Origin: Siphonodentalium dalli
Taxonomy: Eukaryota > Mollusca > Scaphopoda > Gadilida > Siphonodentaliidae
Direction: 5' to 3'
Length of the DNA stretch: 64,000 nt
Assembly: GCA_032622095.1 (NCBI GenBank)
Contig: CP136067.1
Span: 130,979,030 to 131,043,029 of the forward strand
Part shown: positions 23,832 to 34,969 of the stretch, piece after piece
How the letters are laid out: the number at the start of each line of letters is the position of its first letter
Position numbering within the stretch: position 1 is the stretch's first letter
Position numbers and translations under genes: made by a program
Notes under the pieces: generated by a model
The model's database searches: none
Told to the model about the DNA's origin: nothing
The model's input: only the letters and a program-made list of their open reading frames with translations

Positions 23832-24221
23832 TTAAAAGATTTATATAAACTGTCTGATTGACGCTTTAGGCTTAAAACAAAGGAAATGAATCTTGGAGTG
23901 ACAAAGACGCTATTAGTAATTACCCCGACGATCCGCGGTATCTGATTGGCTGGCAGCTTACTCCTTTTCGGCGAGAAATGATACGCGGTATTTGATTGGC
24001 TGGTGGCCGTCTTCACTTTCTGAAGCGTAATTTTGATTGGCTGACTCTCTAAACGTAAACAATTCTTTCCAGCTGATGGGATACTATTGAAAAATACGGT
24101 TCCATGAATGAACATGATTATCTATAGCTCCGGATATACTATAAAAGGAATCAGAAGTACCCAGTGCCATTATATCACCCTTATCCATCCACAACGTAAA
24201 AGCTTTTACAAGTAAAATTAC
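23832..24221 (+). promoter_or_regulatory. Promoter-like module with three CCAAT boxes and TATA box (copy 2)
   Basis: Near-identical to 16572-16961. The three TGATTGGCTG boxes, the CGCGGTAT partners and the TATA region (ACTATAAAAGG, one A fewer) are all kept. The downstream sequence differs completely after AAAATTACCT, which marks the module boundary. Confidence 0.5.
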
Positions 24222-24634
24222 CTGTTTAATAAACCATAAAATTGTCTAGCCTGCAGAGCGGTTCGCAAAAATTATATATGCACCCAAGTGTGGATACCCA
24301 CCATAATTTCGGGTATCAACGCCGCAGATCGATCCTGCGATAAGATATCGCCAAACCAGAGCTGGAGTGTCAAAGATGCGAATGATATGCTTCACATTTC
24401 GACCGTTTCTGCTTGAAATTATTCCAATTATCATTCGGACAGGCCGGCGCATGGATCATCTTTAGTGTGGGACGTATGTGCAAGGGTGAAAACGTGTATA
24501 TTTGTATTGTTTGAGTTTTATGTTCTAATACCATATTAATAGTATAGGCTATTCTGTGTTATTCGACATTATAGGTCGGGAACTGTACAACGAATGGAAA
24601 CATTAAATCAGTGTAAATCATGAGTTAGCAGGGA
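24222..24634. other. Spacer, no supported feature
   Basis: Shares short words with 14290-14380 (CGCCAAACCAGAG) but no coding signal. Confidence 0.35.
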
Positions 24635-24850
24635 CGTGGCTAGAGGGTCCTTGTTAAACGTCAAAAAGTGTCTACTATTTATGATAAAATCGGAAATGAG
24701 TCGGAATTTTTATTAAATTTTTCGGGCTGAGAACAAGCTATGGTCGCTATCCCATTGAGGGAACATTCCGCTTTGCGAAATTATGTTTTGAATTGTATTA
24801 GTGATACCCTCGGGTTTGGCGATACCACGTACACGGGGTGTACATGTAAA
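24635..24850. repeat. Dispersed repeat, inverted copy of 14436-14585
   Basis: Carries GTCAAAAAGTGTCTACTATT, CAAGCTATGG and CATTCCGCTTTGCGAAATTA as the reverse complement of the first copy, in reversed order as expected. Confidence 0.65.
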
Positions 24851-26094
24851 ACCCACTTACTTTTGCTTTTGAGATTGTGAAAACGATAAATATTAATATT
24901 GACACACTAACAGGTAACTACATGTATATGCATACATGTAGACTAGCTTTCTGGAGAAAATTGAAAAAAAATTAATTGAGACAGGCAAGAAAATCTCAGC
25001 CAAGCAGGATATCGGAAACAAAGAGGTTTTTTTTTTTTTGCCTAATCCACCGATCTTGTAAAAGCATAAAATGTTCAGCGACCAGCGGCATGGCTTAATT
25101 GAAACGGGAAGAGTAGGTTTTATAGAATACTAGCAGGGTTACCCGTTGCCTAGATTAAAGTGACGTAAAACCATCTGAATGCTGTGGATATTTGGTGGGA
25201 ATAGAGGATATCCTTGCTCAAAGTGTTACACGTATTCTCAAAAATTGTATATCCAAATACCATCACAAAACATGATTCGTACACATGGAATGTATGTAGT
25301 GGCTCACCTTGTTGGATCGGAGCGATTGTCATTATGTGTATCGCGATTAATCCGTCTCACTATTAAACAAGTATTTATTTATTTGCAACTGCGTATACAT
25401 CAGATGTTATAACGTGAAACATGAACATCATAAACACAGAAATAAAAGACGACAATTGGTTTTTACATAGAGATGTATCAATGAATCTTGTGTGTTACAC
25501 TACGAGTTTGAGGACACCTGGTTATCATATCTCCAAGAAGATACATATGTTTTTAAGAAATGTATGGGTGCTCCTTTGTTCGTGGTACCATATGCGGGCT
25601 AATTATTCTCAGTTTAAACACAGAGCGAGATTTTGAGTTGTTTATGTTAGGCAATGTAGGCAGTTACAACCTTGTCATATGTCAGTATTGGAGGATCCTG
25701 AAAAGTCATGTGGCACTGACTGGGTTTTCTTTTATCTCAGAAGAAATTAGTTTTGACTGCACACTGTGACCACTATTGTTGAACAGGCATTCTATACATT
25801 TCCATATCTCTTGACAAACTATAACTTTTTTGTGGAAACTATATTGAATGGGGCAGACTCAATTTTGTTATAATATAAACATGAGCCATTCTAATATGCA
25901 ATCCTCTGGCGTTTCAAGGTCCCTCGGTTTGCAAGAATATATGTATATCTTAAACAGAATCTATATCTATAACAGAATTATAAATATACTGGTAACACTT
26001 TCTTCTGTGTATCTGTTTGCTAGCTCATTATATGAATGCACTAATTCCCATCCCCATATGAATATGACAGTTGTGAAGATATAATTGTTCAGGT
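24851..26094. other. Intergenic, nothing recognised
   Basis: Oligo-T near 25027-25038. Several 60-80 codon frames between 25150 and 26084 show no motif. Confidence 0.4.
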
Positions 26095-28080
26095 GACTTA
26101 ATTAGGTCACCATTTGTCGAGATTGTGAACTTTGAACGCGTTCTCGTTAGAACGATATGGAGATGGCCAGGGTGGTAACTGTATAGCTTTGGTGGATATC
26201 GGTGAATAGAACAATTTTATCAATGCTAGTGCATCTCCTCTCGCCATCCATGATCCAAACAAAACCAAATGTGATTTAATTCATCGTATCATCAGAGAAG
26301 AACGTGCATGAATTTGGAAATTAGTGCTAAATGTATTTATATCAGCTCCCCTCCGCATGAATGACTTGAACGACGACATTTTTGACATATTTAAACCACG
26401 TCTATTAGACTCATACATGATATAATGGAGATGATTATATATACGTTTGGTGGTAATCGACAACAAAACCAATTCGTTTCATAGTCATTACTCCCCCATC
26501 ATCTCTCACCCAAACTGCACCATTTTCGCGTCTCTAAATCACACAATTATATTCCTCGTATCATGGAGAAGAATAATATATAAATTTGGTGGAAATCTGC
26601 GCTCAAAATAGTTTTTTTAATCAATTGTTGGTAAACCCAGTGCACCCTGATTCGAACGGCGCCATATCATGAAGCTGATTATGTATAAGTTTGTTGCAAA
26701 TCGGTGACAAAACTATTTCATAATTTTTGTTCTGCCCCTCCCCCTTTCTGCCCCTGACACAAACAGCGTCACTTTTGTAAATGTTAACCCGCACCATTAT
26801 CTTCCTCGTAAAAAGTTACCCTTGTTAGACCGCCTTGGTGCGATCTCGATTGTACCCCAAGAAGTTATATATAGAACAATATATTTGCAAATATATCAAG
26901 GCACCAAATGTGGCGTTTTTAACATGCACGATTTGATTCCAGTTTTTGTGACCCTCCCGTTCTTATTTCGGACTCAAGCGGCGCCACTTTTGACATAATT
27001 GAACAACACACTTTGACTCATTATGGAGCTGAATATATTTATATATAGTTGGTGAAAAATTAGGCACTTGTATCTCTCACTGAAACGGGTCCAATTTGGC
27101 ATATTTAAACCACACGTTTAGATTCCTCGTATCACGGAATATGTATCAATCTGGTGGGAAATCGGCGCTAAACATATTGTTTATCAATTATTGTGTCTCT
27201 CTCACCCCCTATGCACCCCTGGCTCGAATGTCCCACTTTTAACATCTTTAAACCACTCAATTAGGCTACTGATATCATGCAGATGACTGTTTATAAGTTT
27301 GGTGCTAATCGGCGACTAAACCATGTGTTTTATCAAATTTAATGCCCACCCCACCCCACCTCTCACAGAAACATCACCAATATGGCGTCTTTAAATCACA
27401 GGATTAGATTACTCGTATCGCGGATAAGAATGTGTATCAATTTGGCGGAAATTGGCACTAAAATATTGGGTATCAATTTTGGTGCCCCTCTCCCTTTCAG
27501 TGCACACCTGACTCGAATGACGCCATTTTGACAGCTTTAAAGACTCCTTATAACATAGGGATGATTTTGTATAAGTTTGGTGGTAATCGGCGACAAAACC
27601 AATTTTAATCAAATTTAGTGACCACCCCCCCCCCCCCAATCTATCACCCAAACGACGCCAATTTGGAGCCTTAAAACACACAATTAGATTCCTTATATCA
27701 TGGAGAAGAATGTGTATCAATTTGTGGAAATCGGCGCTAAAATTATTTTTATAAATTTTTGTGCATCTCTCCCTTTCCGTGTATCCCTGACTCGAATGGC
27801 GCCAGTTTTGACATAACTAAACCACATCATTATATCCCTCATATCATGGGAATGATTATATATAAGTTTGGTGGCAATCGGCGCCAAAAAATAATTCTGC
27901 CCCTCCCCCTTTTCTGCCCCTGACAACAACGGCGTCACTTTAGAAAATTCTAACCTGCACCATTATCTTTCTCGTAAAACTTACCCCTGTTAGACCCCTT
28001 TGGTGCCATCTTGATGGTCCTACGTGATTTTCTATAGAACACAGACAGACATACAGACAGACATTCGCAAATATAGATAT
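26095..28080. repeat. Degenerate ~150-bp repeat array (copy 2)
   Basis: A dozen or so diverged units with the same module order as 881-1610: GGCGCCA/ACTTTTGACAT, TTTAAACCACA, TCATGGAGATGATTATATA, TTTGGTGGAAATCGG, then a pyrimidine-rich TGCCCCTCCCCCTTTC. It ends with TCTATAGAACACAGACAGACA near 28033, just like copy 1. A C9+ tract lies at 27626-27638. Confidence 0.85.
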
Positions 28081-28224
28081 AGATATCGGTTGCGGTTTGT
28101 TTTTGAAAAACAGGTACACGTACAACCGAAAGAAAACAGAAACCATCAAACTGCACATTAGTCCATGCATGTGGATTTTTCATATAAAACAAATTTAAAT
28201 TACGAATCAACAGAAAATGATAAA

Positions 28225-28745
28225 ATATAGGTTTGGTCCGTCCATTTTTAGCTCAACATTATTTTGTAAAGTTTGAGCTATTGCCATGGCTTGGTGTCCG
28301 TCGTCCGTGTGTGTGTGTGAGGGTGTGTGTGAGGGTGTGCGTGTGCGTGCGTGCGTGTGTGTTTGAAAGATTCAAGAACATATCTATTTTTTGAAAAATA
28401 TAATAATGCCTGCACTGGTGTTTCTAAAACGACGTAAATAACCATCTTGATTATAGTCGATTTTCAACAACTAATTCAACCAGTACTAAAAATAGTTCGC
28501 AATAAATGTTTCTAAATGTTTGATACGCATAATGACTTTTCCTGGATATGTTCAGATTATCGAAACACCGCGAACAAGACAAATTAAAAAATATAACGGT
28601 ACTTTTTGTTAACAGCATCAGTTTGCCCTAATATCATCATAACAATTCAACAGGACCCAACCGCATCATAGCACATTGGCAGGACCACGTGACCAGGGGT
28701 GATATAGTTATATTCACCTATTTGATAGGTGAATATTAAAAATAC
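28225..28745. repeat. Dispersed-element-like segment with TG/CG microsatellite and hairpin
   Basis: Starts GTTTGAGCTATTGCCATGGC, followed by GTCCGTCGTCCG and a (TG)n/(CG)n tract (28303-28362). Near the end TATTCACCTAT and ATAGGTGAATA form a perfect 11-bp stem with a 3-nt loop (28711-28735). The opening phrase resembles repeats I recall from molluscan genomes, but I cannot confirm the family. Confidence 0.4.
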
Positions 28746-29595
28746 TATACGGATATCGCCGTTTTTCCCTTCGATGAAAGAGGCATAATCTAAAATCATA
28801 TTTTCACAAACAAACAAAAAAGATTCAAAACAATGTCTTATTTCCGATAGTACATGAGCTAGTAGATATAGTTTTATGTGTTCCTTTCCCTAGTGATTGC
28901 AACTGCTAGGGTTAAATGAAAATAAGTATGCACAATAGTGACAATACATGGAGATATAAATGATATAGTATAAGAACAATCAAGCATAATTAACAAGAAC
29001 ATATTCTTAATTTGTTATGACTGACTTGGTAGTAACAATTGTATAGTTCAGGGATGGTCAAAACAGTATAGTCCATTATAAACAATAGTATGATACACGT
29101 CATAGACAAGGGTATCATGATATCTCAGACCTTATTTGGCCGCATGATACCCCAACTCTGAGAATAATTATTCGCTTAAACCATTGAACCACCAAGACCT
29201 CTGTTCACCTGCTTGTTGTGCTTACCGACAGTACACGTTATTGAAACATAAAATTATAAAACCTCTGAACTCTTCATTGTAGCCGTACACGGCCATATTC
29301 ACACTTACCACTGGACAACGGGACACTTACTAAATAAATAATGTTTTTGTAACGAAATAAGAAGGTAATAGCCATGATTCCACGTGCAAGATTAGTCAGT
29401 ATAAGGACATCAATAATCATTCAATTGATATAATTATTGTTACGAAGGAGCTGATGTGTATCCCTTCTGACCACGTTACTGTCGTTTATATATACAGGTA
29501 TACTTGTGCGAGTATTAAATAGTATCGGTTGACTCAAAATGTTGCAAAACGAATTTGTTCTGGATACTGATAATTTGCTTCAGTATAGTGTTAAA
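28746..29595. other. Intergenic, nothing recognised
   Basis: AT-rich, no supported gene or repeat. Confidence 0.4.
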
Positions 29596-29596
29596 A

Positions 29597-29728
29597 GTGC
29601 AATGTGGCTGTGAAGTGGGACATAATGGAGTTCGCGGCTGTGAAGTGGGACATAATGGATTTCGCGACTGTGAAGTGGGACATAATGATTTCGCGGCTGT
29701 GAAGTGGGACATAATGGATTTCGCGCTG
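29597..29728. repeat. 30-bp tandem repeat, four copies
   Basis: Four units of GGCTGTGAAGTGGGACATAA plus TGGATTTCGC. The third has lost one G. Confidence 0.9.
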
Positions 29729-30152
29729 CTAAATTTAACTTCTATAGTTGACTATAACTATAATAATTAAATACAGAGTATCATTAACCTGCTTCTGTGA
29801 AACCAAATAACACACCACGTGGTGGTGTGTTGATAGTGAAGACAAGTCGGACTAATTACTGGACTACGGAACATTTGGTGTGAGATCGGCTCTAACAATT
29901 TCTTTACTAAATACTCGTTAACGACAAACGTCCATATATAGATGTATGTTTGTCGTGTGTTGAATTTATTATCTGAACATCCCCCCACCCAAATGAATAT
30001 GAATCCTGCTGCACTTGTATTTTCTGTTTTCTGCATATATTTCACGCAAACACCTCCAGAGGAAGAATAGACCATTCCAATGCGCACTTGTATAACTGAG
30101 TGGGATAATCTAGTTACTATAGAAAGCGTTAGGTGTGTCATTAAATGTTTAC
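29729..30152. other. Probable intron of the PAN gene at 30153
   Basis: Lies directly downstream (minus strand) of the PAN exon donor. It contains the dispersed TTGAATTTATTATCTGAACAT word near 29960 and an 8-bp hairpin CACACCAC/GTGGTGTG. No second exon could be identified with confidence. Confidence 0.35.
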
Positions 30153-30461
30153 CTGTTTCACGTTCCTGAGTATCCATTTGTGGTCATTCGGTGTGTAGCT
30201 CGTAGTCCCGGTAACGAATCGCAGGAGTAGAACACATTTGCGGTTCCCCACGTGATAAGCAACAGAGAGACATGAATCTTCTCGCAAACACATATTCTCA
30301 CATCTCAAAATGTTTGGAATCCTGAACTTTTCGATCACATCAGCTCTGTAGATGACGTCATTATTCCCCACGACAATGGCAGCGAATGCATTCGACCAAA
30401 CAGTAAACACGAATAGTCCAGCAAAACATGATGGGCTCAATCTGTTCATTTTTATTATCAT
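30153..30461 (-). CDS. First exon of a secreted PAN/Apple-like protein
   Basis: 103 codons from ATG 30461 to a donor (AAACAG|GTAAAC, GT at 30152-30151), phase 0. Residues 1-27 form a signal peptide (hydrophobic CFAGLFVFTVWSNAFAA after a basic start). The rest resembles a PAN module: a beta-rich region, then CENMCLREDSCLSVAYHVGN followed by KCVLLL, i.e. Cys 54, 58, 64 and 76 in PAN-like spacing. The open frame extends nine bases upstream only through a GTG, so ATG is used. A TTAA MITE begins about 33 bp upstream of the ATG and must replace or displace the original promoter. Downstream exons not found. Confidence 0.6.
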
Positions 30462-30497
30462 GTTACCCACTATTCCACATTAGATGCCAATGTTTAA

Positions 30498-30879
30498 CCC
30501 TTTACCCAACAGAAGGGCCCTGTGCCAATGCATTCTCTTATATATGCGAGTCGACCATAGGTCGCCTCGCATATATAAGAGAATGCATTGGCTTAACACA
30601 TTTAAAATTATAAAATTGTTAAAGAATGTAAGAAAAAATGGTAAAAAGTGTTAAAAAAAGATTTTTTTTAGGCCAATGCATTCTCTTATATATGCGAGGC
30701 GACCTATGGTCGACTCGCATATATAAGAGAATGCATTGGCACAGGGCATAACTGTAACTATCACAATGTGGCCAAGGAGCCGGTTCCAATGATATCCATA
30801 TTTGTATGGTTCTATTGAGACAGACCGAAGATATTTTAGGCTGTTGAAGCTTTATTTGGCCGGTTTGTTGGGTAAAGGG
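30498..30879. mobile_element. TTAA-flanked MITE containing two ~70-bp palindromes
   Basis: Ends are CCCTTTACCCAACA and its reverse complement, with TTAA at 30494-30497 and 30880-30883, as in piggyBac-like elements. Inside are two palindromes (30524-30592 and 30672-30742), mirror images of each other, separated by an A-rich 80-bp core. Each folds with arms GCCAATGCATTCTCTTATAT continuing to GCGAG (27 bp perfect), then one mismatch and five more pairs around a 3-nt loop. The right arm (30743-30879) is shared with 31670-31815 in inverted orientation. Confidence 0.8.
30524..30592. repeat. 69-bp near-perfect palindrome
   Basis: Arms of 27 perfect base pairs beginning GCCAATGCATTCTC, then a single T/C mismatch and a 5-bp CGACC/GGTCG inner stem around loop ATA. 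The same palindrome recurs at 30672, 31817, 46256, 46394 and 52241. Confidence 0.95.
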
Positions 30880-30883
30880 TTAA

Positions 30884-31668
30884 GTGCGAATTACGACCTA
30901 TTTCCATCTAAACCTTATCATGGAACACTGAAGAATATTCGCTTGTTTTCGCTCCGATGGTATCCAAGCAGTAATCACGTGATGGAAACAAGAACAAATT
31001 ACAAATTGAAATTCGATTTTCGGAGCTAATTTTCATGTTCCCTATCCTGTACATAATACATTTTGCCTGCAGTATTGATGCAAGGCGTCTTAGCATTTTG
31101 ACTGCATGTGGTGCGAGGCATCGTCGTTGCATCCCTTGCGTGAATACACAATGTTCCACAACATGGGGTAAGCCAAGACGATTGTATCGACATTGGGACG
31201 TAGTTCTCTGTGGGGTCCCGTGCCACGCAGTGAATCACACAAAAGTATGACGCATTGGTTGAATCATTCAATATACAAGTCGCATAACGTGTTGCACACA
31301 TTTATCTAGATGGATTGAAATAAGTCTAGTTTGGTCACAACATGGGCTCAAACGTGATGAACTCAGCGAGATCTCTCTACATTAATTGTCAGGCCAATGT
31401 ATTATCATTTATGCGAGGCCATATATGGGAAGATAGGTTCGAAATAGAATAAATATTGATATACCGGCTTCATACCCTCTGAACAATACTTGACATGGTC
31501 ACAGCCGATTTCCAGCTATTCAATATTTCTCACAGAAGTGAAACAAACGCTCTTTTTTCGTATTTTTATTTTTCTGTTCTTTGCCGCTCAAATTACTGGG
31601 TTTATTTTTGGGTTTTTTTGGGACACAAGCATCGTGTTCACAGTTGCACATATATATACAACTTAACC
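30884..31668. other. Intergenic, nothing recognised
   Basis: Overlapping frames at 30908-31301 on both strands have no recognised domain. A partial palindrome word (GGCCAATGTATTATCATTTATGCGAGGC) occurs at about 31392. Confidence 0.4.
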
Positions 31669-31669
31669 C

Positions 31670-31988
31670 TTTACCCAACAAACCGGCGAAAAACGCCCAA
31701 ATAAAGCTTCAACAGCATAAAATATCTTCGGTCTGTCTCAATAACACCATACACATAATATGGATATCATTGGAACCGGTTCATTGACCACATTGTGATG
31801 GTTACAGTTATGCCATGTGCCAATGCATTCTCTTATATATACGAGTCGACCATACGTCGCCTCGCATATATAAGAGAATGCATTTTACCATATTTCTTAC
31901 AACAATTTTATAATTTTTTCTTACATTTTTATCATTTTTAATATGTTAAGCCAATGCATGGTCGACTGACATATATAAGAGAATGCAT
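31670..31988. mobile_element. Partial, inverted copy of the twin-palindrome MITE
   Basis: Begins TTAACCCTTTACCCAACAAA (31664 region) and matches the reverse complement of 30743-30883. It then has one nearly complete palindrome (31815-31882) and an A/T core. The second palindrome is degenerate (about 31950-31988) and the far terminus is missing. Confidence 0.7.
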
Positions 31989-31989
31989 A

Positions 31990-32135
31990 TGGTTTAGTGC
32001 GGGAAATGTTCTCAAAGCACATAGAAAAAATTGACTTTGGAGCGATCGGATTTCGCCATTTTTGCTGGAAAACCCCATGCTAAATATAGAAACACAGACT
32101 AGTACCCAGCCGGTGACAGAGTCAGGAATGAAGTA
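31990..32135 (+). repeat. TATA-containing dispersed segment, copy of 15495-15620
   Basis: Same ordered words as the segment inside the Mutator-like element (TTTAGTGCGGGAA, CAAAGCACATAG, GCGATCGGATTTCGCC, TAAATATAGAAAC). It abuts the broken end of the MITE copy before it. Confidence 0.55.
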
Positions 32136-32459
32136 TGACTGGTGCGCTCTGGTAGAGATTGATAAAATTGTATTCACATACTTTATATGCCACCGACATA
32201 TTTATTCAAATCAAAGAATTTAGAAAATCGAGCGCCGATTTTCCATTATCGTGGAAGTATACACATTGAGTGTCCAAATTATCCCAACCGATTTCACTAT
32301 AGCTGGTTTACGTCGAAGAGAATTGGTCGAACTCACCCAATAACATTTCGGATAAATATTTTGGTCCAATTTGCTGCAGACGAATTTGATGTTCTTTTGT
32401 CACAAAGTTTCTGACCGAGCAGAAGCCACTTTTTAAAACTCGACAATATTTATCAGCCC
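32136..32459. other. Intergenic, nothing recognised
   Basis: A 75-codon frame (32187-32414) has no known motif. Confidence 0.35.
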
Positions 32460-32830
32460 GAAATTAACAACAGTGTGTCCGAGTACTGTACCTGCATGGG
32501 TACTCTGGAGTACCAAATATCCAAGTACTATGTCGAGTATATGTCCAGTTACTCCGGAGAACCTGTCTGGGTACTATTGAGTACCAAACTTTAATATACA
32601 GGCACTATGTGGCGAACCTGTGCAAGTACTCCAGAGTACCTGTGAAGGAGCTGTAGAATACATATACAGGTACCCCGGATTATACGTCAAGGAACTTGTA
32701 CTGGTACTATGGAGTACTCAATTGGGATAGTATTCTTTCCCTTGCACGTGGATTTATCTGAGTATCTGAAATAATCGACTGAATTTCTGAATGTATGTCT
32801 ACCATAATTTAATATCCAAGTACTATGTGG
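32460..32830. repeat. AGTAC-rich degenerate palindromic repeat
   Basis: Repeated GGTACTCTGGAGTACC-like palindromes and AAGTACTATG words with intervening CCTGT. Spacing is irregular (about 30-60 bp). Confidence 0.65.
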
Positions 32831-32999
32831 AGAACCTGCCCAAAATGTGACCTGATTTTATACCGGCAACGTCTTGGCGTTGCAAGATAATGCACGAATG
32901 TTGAGTATATGTACCCCTCCCCCTGAACACACATGTGTATTAAACACACGATTCCAGGGGCGTGACATGGGTTTCTGGTGTCTCACCCCCATCAACTTT

Positions 33000-33560
33000 G
33001 GTCAATTTTTTCAACAGTCAGCTGCAACAGTTGGAAATTTCACACCAACAATATGTTGAATGAAAATGTTCTTGTAGTTTGATTTTCAAACAATTTATTG
33101 GAGGAATTTATTGTGTTGGACCAATATTTGCATATTTTCCCACTTTTGGTCAAAATTTGGACTGAAATGGCCATCAGTTGGAAATTTTCCAACCTTATGG
33201 GGGTGTCAGGTTGGAAATTTCGAACACCTGGAAAGCTTGTGTCCTGGTCCATCCCCCGTGGCCAGTCAAGAACTACTAGTTAATTTATGAAAACAATATT
33301 GTCCTACAATTGGTCAACATTGTCATTGGAATTGTCATCAGTTGGAAATTCTCCAACTTTAGGAATGCTTGATGCTAGTCTATATGCTAGGATTTAGCGA
33401 TTCTATTGTTCAGATTTCAAAATTTTCAATCATCGGGCGGACCATGGTCCCTCCATCATGACCAATAAAAAACTGCTAATTAGTTTAAGAAAACAATATT
33501 TTACAACATTTGGTCAAATTTGTGGACTGAAATTGTCATCCGTTGGAGAATTTTCCAATG
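33000..33560. repeat. Tandem repeat, ~180-200-bp unit, three to four copies
   Basis: Each unit contains a TTTGGTCAAATTTGGACTG-like segment, ATCAGTTGGAAATTTTCCAA and AAAACAATATT. Copies are diverged and of unequal length. Confidence 0.65.
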
Positions 33561-33732
33561 TTTCTATATTCAGTTACACATATTTGATGGGAAAAGTAGC
33601 TGTGTCTCTCTCCCACGTTCTTATCCGTGTGTTATATACCACACGGATAATGTTGGAGTGCCCCCATGCAGGACCGGTTCCTCATCCTTGACACATCTGC
33701 ACATACTTAAACTGAGTGGGGTATATTTCGTC

Positions 33733-33945
33733 TCACATATAACAACCCCTGTCCGTGAAGGTCGAATTTTGGCCAAAACTGGCAGGATATTGCCATATCA
33801 GTAACCGTATATTGGTGATTTTGCGAAAGTTTTCTAATAAATATTTCAATCTGCACTGACAGGCAATATAATCTTCTATTCCAAAATCCTCATAATGCAT
33901 ACCCTCTGGCGGTTCTTTGTGATATTTCATTTCTCCAAATATAAT
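33733..33945 (-). CDS. Possible terminal lectin exon, weak
   Basis: The minus-strand frame contains EPPEGMHYEDFGIEDYIACQ then CRLKY. Its FGIED and YHKEPPEG words loosely parallel FGVDE and YVKGEREEG of the lectin exon at 61368-61573, and it lies 3' of the lectin exon at 34166. No convincing acceptor with a pyrimidine tract is present, so it may be an exon relic or chance. Confidence 0.2.
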   Translation of the reverse strand: MIFGEMKYHKEPPEGMHYEDFGIEDYIACQCRLKYLLENFRKITNIRLLIWQYPASFGQNSTFTDRGCYM

Positions 33946-34017
33946 TTTGGATCAATTTTACTCTTTCAAGCATTGTTTCAAGTGTAAAATATTTTCTTAT
34001 TTTCAGCGATGATTGAT

Positions 34018-34165
34018 TAGCACACATATCAGGTGTGATGAACATCCGTACCGGGTGTAATTAGCATACATACCGGGTGTGATTAGCATCCGTACCGGCT
34101 GTGATTAGCATACTTACCAGGTGTGATTAGCATACTTGCCATGTGTGATTAGCATACGTACATAC
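34018..34165. repeat. 22-bp minisatellite that multiplies a 5' splice site
   Basis: Six or so units of TACCGGGTGTGATTAGCATACG. On the minus strand each unit carries a donor-like GGTATGT, GGTAAGT, GGTACGG or GGCAAGT. The array begins exactly at the donor of the lectin exon, whose own GT (34165-34164) is the first member. Confidence 0.8.
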
Positions 34166-34378
34166 CGGGTGGGGAATTCCCACTGAGCTCTCCGTTCAGA
34201 AGTACAACAATCCATGTGTGCATATCCTTGCGTTTGAAGATCACGAGATGACCTCCATCATCCCGACATGCTTGCTCGGCAGATGTCCTATTTCTTTCTA
34301 TGGTATCAAGCTTCAAACAGACTGTCATCTTGATGGTACTGTTACTGAATGACACATATCCCTTCTCGGTCGGACAAC
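34166..34378 (-). CDS. C-type lectin domain exon (first half of the domain)
   Basis: A 213-nt exon, phase 1 at both ends, with acceptor TTTTCAG| at 34379-34380 and donor CCCG|GTATGT. It encodes CPTEKGYVSFSNSTIKMTVC then LKLDTIERNRTSAEQACRDD followed by GGHLVIF: the CTLD start (paired Cys, Gly-Tyr), the alpha-1/alpha-2 Cys and the conserved DGGHLV. CTLDs bind carbohydrate or protein ligands outside the cell. The matching exon at 62504-62716 has the same length, phase and boundaries, so the two are paralogues. Its second-half exon was not found with confidence. Its upstream intron or flank holds the Polinton-like element, which begins 47 bp beyond the acceptor. Confidence 0.75.
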
Positions 34379-34424
34379 CTGAAAATGAATGGCGATCGAC
34401 TGATCTCTTTATTGTAGACACGTT

Positions 34425-34965
34425 AGTAGTCTAGTCTACCCTTTCTAGTATACCGTTTGATTGTTGATTTGAGCGCCTGTTCCTGTGCCATCAGGGGTTA
34501 TAGGTCACAACGCGTGGGTGTATATCGGTGAAGGTTATCACGAGAATAGCGCCTGATTATCACGGGTAATAAACAATGCGTGTATGTCTAGGTTTTTTTT
34601 TGTTGATCGCGGGTACTAAACAATGCGTGTATGTCTAAATGATATCTCTCTCGCGTTAACCCTACCGCTTATCGCCTATTCATGTAATATGAAAGAAAAT
34701 ATGTACTCGGGTGACTGCTATCAGAGGTATATATTAATCACGAGAATAACTCGCCAGCGTCGCGCGCGGTAGCGATAAACCAGATCGCGTGTACTATATA
34801 CACAGTGGTAGATAATATATGTATTGGTTTGACTGCCTAAACCCTAAGCGCCTGATCCTGAGCGAACAGGGGTTACAGGTCACGCCGCGTGGGTGTATAT
34901 GGGTGAAGGTTATCACGAGAATAGCGCCTGATTATCACGGGTAATAAACAATGCGTGTATGTCTA
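34425..34965 (+). repeat. Left TIR, outer part
   Basis: Terminal segment plus one complete ~375-bp unit (GATCGCGGGTACTAAACAATG ... GCGGTAGCGATAAACCAGAT ... GAGCGAACAGGGGTT). Mirrors 45066-45611. Confidence 0.85.
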
Positions 34966-34969
34966 CACT

